A stretch of DNA of 64,000 nt, taken from HGM04593 sp045657945. Lineage in GTDB: Bacteria > Bacteroidota > Bacteroidia > Bacteroidales > Bacteroidaceae. The notes below the pieces were generated by a model that saw only the letters and a list, made by a program, of their open reading frames with translations, did no database searches and had not been told where the DNA came from. The DNA is taken from assembly GCA_045657945.1 (NCBI GenBank), contig JAZOUB010000029.1, positions 24,427 to 88,426 of the forward strand, written 5' to 3'. The number at the start of each line of letters is the position of its first letter. Within the stretch, counting starts at the first letter, position 1. The position numbers were made by a program, and so were the translations under genes. Shown here one piece after another: positions 61,113 to 64,000 of the stretch.

Positions 61113-62027
61113 ATGCTCACATTCCGTCCAATAACAATAGATTCAGTCGACAGTCTATTGCCTTTTGCCCTACAACAGCACACCCTTTCATGCGACTATA
61201 CCCCCGGTAATCTCGTAATGTGGGCCCGTTTCATGGACTATCGATTTGCAATTCACGACGAGACCCTGTTCCTGCAATGCAAATCACAGCAGGACATGAA
61301 AACACAAGCATACCTTCCGCCTATAGGGAACATGCCACCCGACAAAGCAATAAAGACCTTGCAGGAACACTGCGATGCCGACTCCATTCCTCTACACCTC
61401 ACAGCAGTTCCCGAGCCGTATCTTGAACAATTGCTGAAGATTCTCCCCGACTACAAGGCAACGCTGCTCGATGGTTGGAGCGACTACATCTATGATGCGC
61501 GCACACTTGCCACACTCCAAGGCAAAGCATTGAACAAGAAGCGCAACAGATACAATAAATTCATGGCAGAGAACCACCAATACTCATACAGCAGATGTAC
61601 AATAGAGGACATTGCCGAGGTAAACAGATTCCTTGCCGCGAACCGCGACTGCCAGCACAATAGAGAAGACAACATGCGTTGCTACGAGCAATGGCAGTGC
61701 CTCGCCACGGTAAGAAACCTAACACATTACAACCAACCGGCAGGAATCCTGCGCATAGACGGGAGAATTGTCGCATTCACATTGGGGGAGGTACTTGGCA
61801 GCACTCTATATGTACACATCGAAAAAGCCGACCACAGTATAGCCGGCAGCAGCGAAGCCATAAACAGACTGTTTGTAAACGACATGCTCGAGTCACACCC
61901 GCAGATATCACTCGTAAACCGCGAAGAGGACCTCGGCGACCCCGGACTGCGACAAGTAAAACGCGCATACAATCCCGTGCAGATGCTTCATAGATATGAA
62001 GTTGTACCACAAGATATTTCTCTTTAA
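61113..62027 (+). CDS. DUF2156 (LPG-synthase C-terminal-like) protein
   Basis: This 304-residue soluble protein has a double-GNAT fold pattern of the DUF2156 family. It opens LTFRPITIDSVDSLLPFALQ, with a conserved YIYDARTLATLQGKALNKKR block (about 126-145), then NRYNKF and VAFTLGEVLGSTLYVHIEKA, and ends in INLVNREEDLGD-like SLVNREEDLGDPGLRQVK. In MprF the related domain transfers aminoacyl groups to phosphatidylglycerol, but this protein is stand-alone with no membrane part. The acceptor is unknown. Interestingly the flippase-like half of such systems is a separate gene at 21069-22121, not linked here. Confidence 0.9.
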   Translation: MLTFRPITIDSVDSLLPFALQQHTLSCDYTPGNLVMWARFMDYRFAIHDETLFLQCKSQQDMKTQAYLPPIGNMPPDKAIKTLQEHCDADSIPLHLTAVPEPYLEQLLKILPDYKATLLDGWSDYIYDARTLATLQGKALNKKRNRYNKFMAENHQYSYSRCTIEDIAEVNRFLAANRDCQHNREDNMRCYEQWQCLATVRNLTHYNQPAGILRIDGRIVAFTLGEVLGSTLYVHIEKADHSIAGSSEAINRLFVNDMLESHPQISLVNREEDLGDPGLRQVKRAYNPVQMLHRYEVVPQDISL

Positions 62028-62044
62028 AAAACTGCGCACAATTC

Positions 62045-62098
62045 ATTGTTTTAAAGAATAATTTACATAAATTTGTCAGTTCATACATATATTGTATG
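62045..62098 (+). promoter_or_regulatory. Promoter and palindrome upstream of the 62211 gene
   Basis: ATTG (62045-62048), a 19-base spacer and TAAATTTG (62068-62075) fit the Bacteroidota pattern (one mismatch in the -33). Just downstream CATACA (62082-62087) and TGTATG (62093-62098) form an inverted repeat with a 5-base A/T centre, at the predicted transcript start. That is a plausible operator. The remaining leader is about 130 bases. Confidence 0.5.
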
Positions 62099-62210
62099 TC
62101 GGCGTATCCACGCATCAGATTGCAGCACTTGTACAGACATGCCGGCACACAACCCGTTTTGACAAATATTTGAACACACAATATTATTTATTAACCCCAA
62201 AACAACATTT

Positions 62211-64000
62211 ATGAGAAAGTTTACACTTTTCTTGTCGTTTGTGTTTGCATTTTTGACAGCAAGTGCACAAGAGGTGACTGTCACAAGCTTGGAACAACTG
62301 AGCAATGACAAGACCTACTTCATTGAGAGCGCACGCTGTTTCCTGATGTACAACACGACTGCGAATGCTGATGGTATCTCTACCAGCACCGCAACGAACC
62401 TTGGTACATCTACAGTAGCAAAGAACTGGGATGATGCAAACCAGCAGTTCAAGATTGAGAAAATTGACGGCAGCTACTACCTATACAGCGTAGGAGCAGC
62501 CAAGTATGTAACAAACAACGGAGGTTTCTCCGATACAGCAAAAGATGCATTGGGCTTGACACCGTCATCCGATGCAACCTACAACTGGAAATTGACAATC
62601 GGTGGGAACGGAATGAACTCACAGGAACCAGGCCAGTTGGCTCACGGCATTGTAGTAAACAGCTGGACAACAGAAGACCAGGGTAACCGTTTTAAGATTA
62701 TCGACACAGAAGCATCTACTATTGTAGTTGTCGATTATCCTAACGAACTCAAAGAGTTCGACCAGAACAAATGCTACACCGTAACGACAACAAGCCGTGG
62801 CGGTTGGGCTGTAGCAAACGACGCATTCTGCTCTACAAACGATGCAGGATTGACATCAAACTCAGCTGATACAAACCAACAGTTTGCTGTATTGAGCGCA
62901 GATGGCGAGAACTACTATCTTTACAGCGTAGGTGCAAAGAAGTTCGTAAAATCGGACAAGTCACTCATCGCCGGCAGAGGCGAGGCCATTGAACTTGCCG
63001 ATGCTTCTTCAATTGGCGAATGCCGTGTACGTGTAAACTTCAAGGGATACAACAACAAGTACATCAACCTTGGCGGTAGCAAGCAGATGATTATTGACGG
63101 ATGGAGCGCTGTTGACGCAGGTAATGCTGTTGCGTTCATTGAGGCCGGTGATTTTAATCCTGCAGAGGCTCTCGCAATGCTCAGCAACGTTGTAACCATC
63201 ACATACCAGTTCAAGTATGAAGGCAACGTTGTTGCAACACAGGAGGTTGTTGCAGTACCAGGCGGCGAATACCCAGATTATACGTTCCCTGCACCTTACG
63301 GCGTAACCGGTGCTGCAAAGCCCGAAGGCACAGTAAACGGTGACGAGACTGTTACCATTGAACTCACTATCACCAAGGCGCTCCCATTCGAGGCGGTTGC
63401 TGAGGGAGAGCCCACAAAGTGGTACTATGCACAGATTCACGGAAACCACCTCTCTTATATGACAAACCCCGGTATCGGTGCAGAAATGCCATGGAAGGTT
63501 AATGGCGAACTTATTACTGCCATTGATGAAGCAAATGCCGACAGCTACACATGGGGCTTCGTAGGTGACCTCTGGACAGGTTTCAAGATGGTGAACAAGG
63601 CAGGTGGTGCAATCAAGTCGACAGGTAGCGGCAACGTTACAATCGTTGAGAACCTTGACGAGGCTACTGCATTCATCGCAATGGCTCCAATTGCAAACGA
63701 CAATGCTGCTGCTGGGACAGGTTTCTGCCTGCTCAACGCAAAGGCCGGCCAGTACATAAATGCACAGAATGTTGGTGTTAACCACTGGACAAGCAATGAT
63801 GCCGGTTCTACAATCGTTGTTACCGAGCGCGAAATCACTGTTGAACCGGAGCCTGAAGTTCCATTCGAGGTTGTTGCCGTAACTCCGACAGAGGCTGTCG
63901 CAGAGCTCACCACTGTCACTGTAGAGTTCAGCGAGGAGATTGAGGGTACTTTCGACATGATGGGAATGACACAGATTTACCTTGGAACAAGAAGCAACGG
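62211..64000 (+). CDS. Large secreted protein with ricin-lectin-like repeats, incomplete
   Basis: The frame is open from ATG 62211 to the window edge (596 codons). It has a signal peptide (MRKFTLFLSFVFAFLTASAQ). Two repeats of about 130 residues share an N-Q-Q-F...YYLYSVGAKK(F/Y)V core (about 83-105 and 223-247), like ricin-type beta-trefoil or related sugar-binding modules. A ubiquitin-like strand region (ITYQFKYEGNVVATQEVVAV) and another beta-trefoil-like module (KWYYAQIHGNHLSYM... near residue 405) follow. At about 555-596 an Ig-like domain begins (VTPTEAVAELTTVTVEFSEE). The catalytic part, if any, lies beyond the window. The lectin modules suggest a surface glycan-binding or glycosidase protein. 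Confidence 0.85.
   Translation, partial: MRKFTLFLSFVFAFLTASAQEVTVTSLEQLSNDKTYFIESARCFLMYNTTANADGISTSTATNLGTSTVAKNWDDANQQFKIEKIDGSYYLYSVGAAKYVTNNGGFSDTAKDALGLTPSSDATYNWKLTIGGNGMNSQEPGQLAHGIVVNSWTTEDQGNRFKIIDTEASTIVVVDYPNELKEFDQNKCYTVTTTSRGGWAVANDAFCSTNDAGLTSNSADTNQQFAVLSADGENYYLYSVGAKKFVKSDKSLIAGRGEAIELADASSIGECRVRVNFKGYNNKYINLGGSKQMIIDGWSAVDAGNAVAFIEAGDFNPAEALAMLSNVVTITYQFKYEGNVVATQEVVAVPGGEYPDYTFPAPYGVTGAAKPEGTVNGDETVTIELTITKALPFEAVAEGEPTKWYYAQIHGNHLSYMTNPGIGAEMPWKVNGELITAIDEANADSYTWGFVGDLWTGFKMVNKAGGAIKSTGSGNVTIVENLDEATAFIAMAPIANDNAAAGTGFCLLNAKAGQYINAQNVGVNHWTSNDAGSTIVVTEREITVEPEPEVPFEVVAVTPTEAVAELTTVTVEFSEEIEGTFDMMGMTQIYLGTRSN

Noticed and set aside
1..64000. tRNA, rRNA or origin of replication
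   Set aside because: I saw no cloverleaf, CCA-ended gene, rRNA segment or DnaA-box cluster by reading. A tRNAscan and Rfam search would be decisive.

Overview
The window is chromosomal DNA of a member of the Bacteroidales (phylum Bacteroidota). I infer a gut or oral relative of Bacteroides, Prevotella or Paraprevotella, but the species cannot be named from sequence alone. The evidence is as follows. Promoters fit the Bacteroidota pattern TTTG-N19-21-TAnnTTTG, and clear Shine-Dalgarno sites are rare. The genes include TonB, PorQ of the type IX secretion system, MenA, an anaerobic pyruvate:ferredoxin oxidoreductase, GH31 and GH92 glycosidases, and conserved Bacteroidales proteins (DUF3078, DUF349, DUF4143).

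Layout. 1-1503 (minus): start of a FadL-like outer-membrane protein and a repeat-rich secreted protein. 1714-5930 (minus): the ilvD-ilvB-ilvN operon, preceded by what looks like a leader-peptide attenuator. 6011-6594 (plus): a small unknown membrane protein. 6660-12345 (minus): a tight six-gene run of prenyl synthase, unknown protein, TatD, DAHP synthase/chorismate mutase, and an ABC binding protein with its permease. 12410-13150 (minus): tonB. 13462-17038 (plus): porQ-cmk-ispH-pfkA. 17086-18721 (minus): meaB and 5-formyl-THF cyclo-ligase. 18827-22121 (minus): DUF3332 lipoprotein, pepD and a flippase-like membrane protein. 22210-27633 (plus): rsmA-mgtE-esterase-DUF349. 27870-28307: small secreted protein.

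The most unusual stretch is 28393-30295. An AT-rich DUF4143 AAA ATPase gene lies between two 168-bp direct repeats (about 96% identical). Each repeat carries the promoter and first codons of the neighbouring symporter gene. Four copies of a motif at an exact 33-bp period sit over the ATPase promoter. This looks like a cassette inserted by an uncharacterised route.

30256-32017 (plus): bile-acid:Na+ symporter family protein and menA. 32043-34562 (minus): mutS2. 34782-38630 (plus): a large GH31 enzyme with dockerin and cohesin-like modules. 38715-43032 (plus): a secreted protein with a PorSS-like tail, then an alpha/beta hydrolase, a membrane-anchored MurF-like ligase and a Ddl-like ATP-grasp ligase. 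43136-45021 (plus): a secreted hydrolase and an AT-rich acyltransferase. 45241-46968 (minus): GHL10 glycosidase. 47161-52311 (plus): nifJ and a GadC-like antiporter. 52509-54665 (plus): GH92 mannosidase. 54872-58204 (minus): cation/proton antiporter and DUF3078 protein. 58490-62027 (plus): yidC, an unknown protein and a DUF2156 protein. 62211-64000 (plus): start of a large secreted repeat protein that runs off the window.

Functionally the window mixes housekeeping genes (branched-chain and aromatic amino acid synthesis, isoprenoid/menaquinone, glycolysis, ribosome and membrane biogenesis) with host-glycan use (GH31, GH92, GHL10, T9SS-related proteins). I found no tRNA, rRNA, CRISPR array, intact transposase or integrase.
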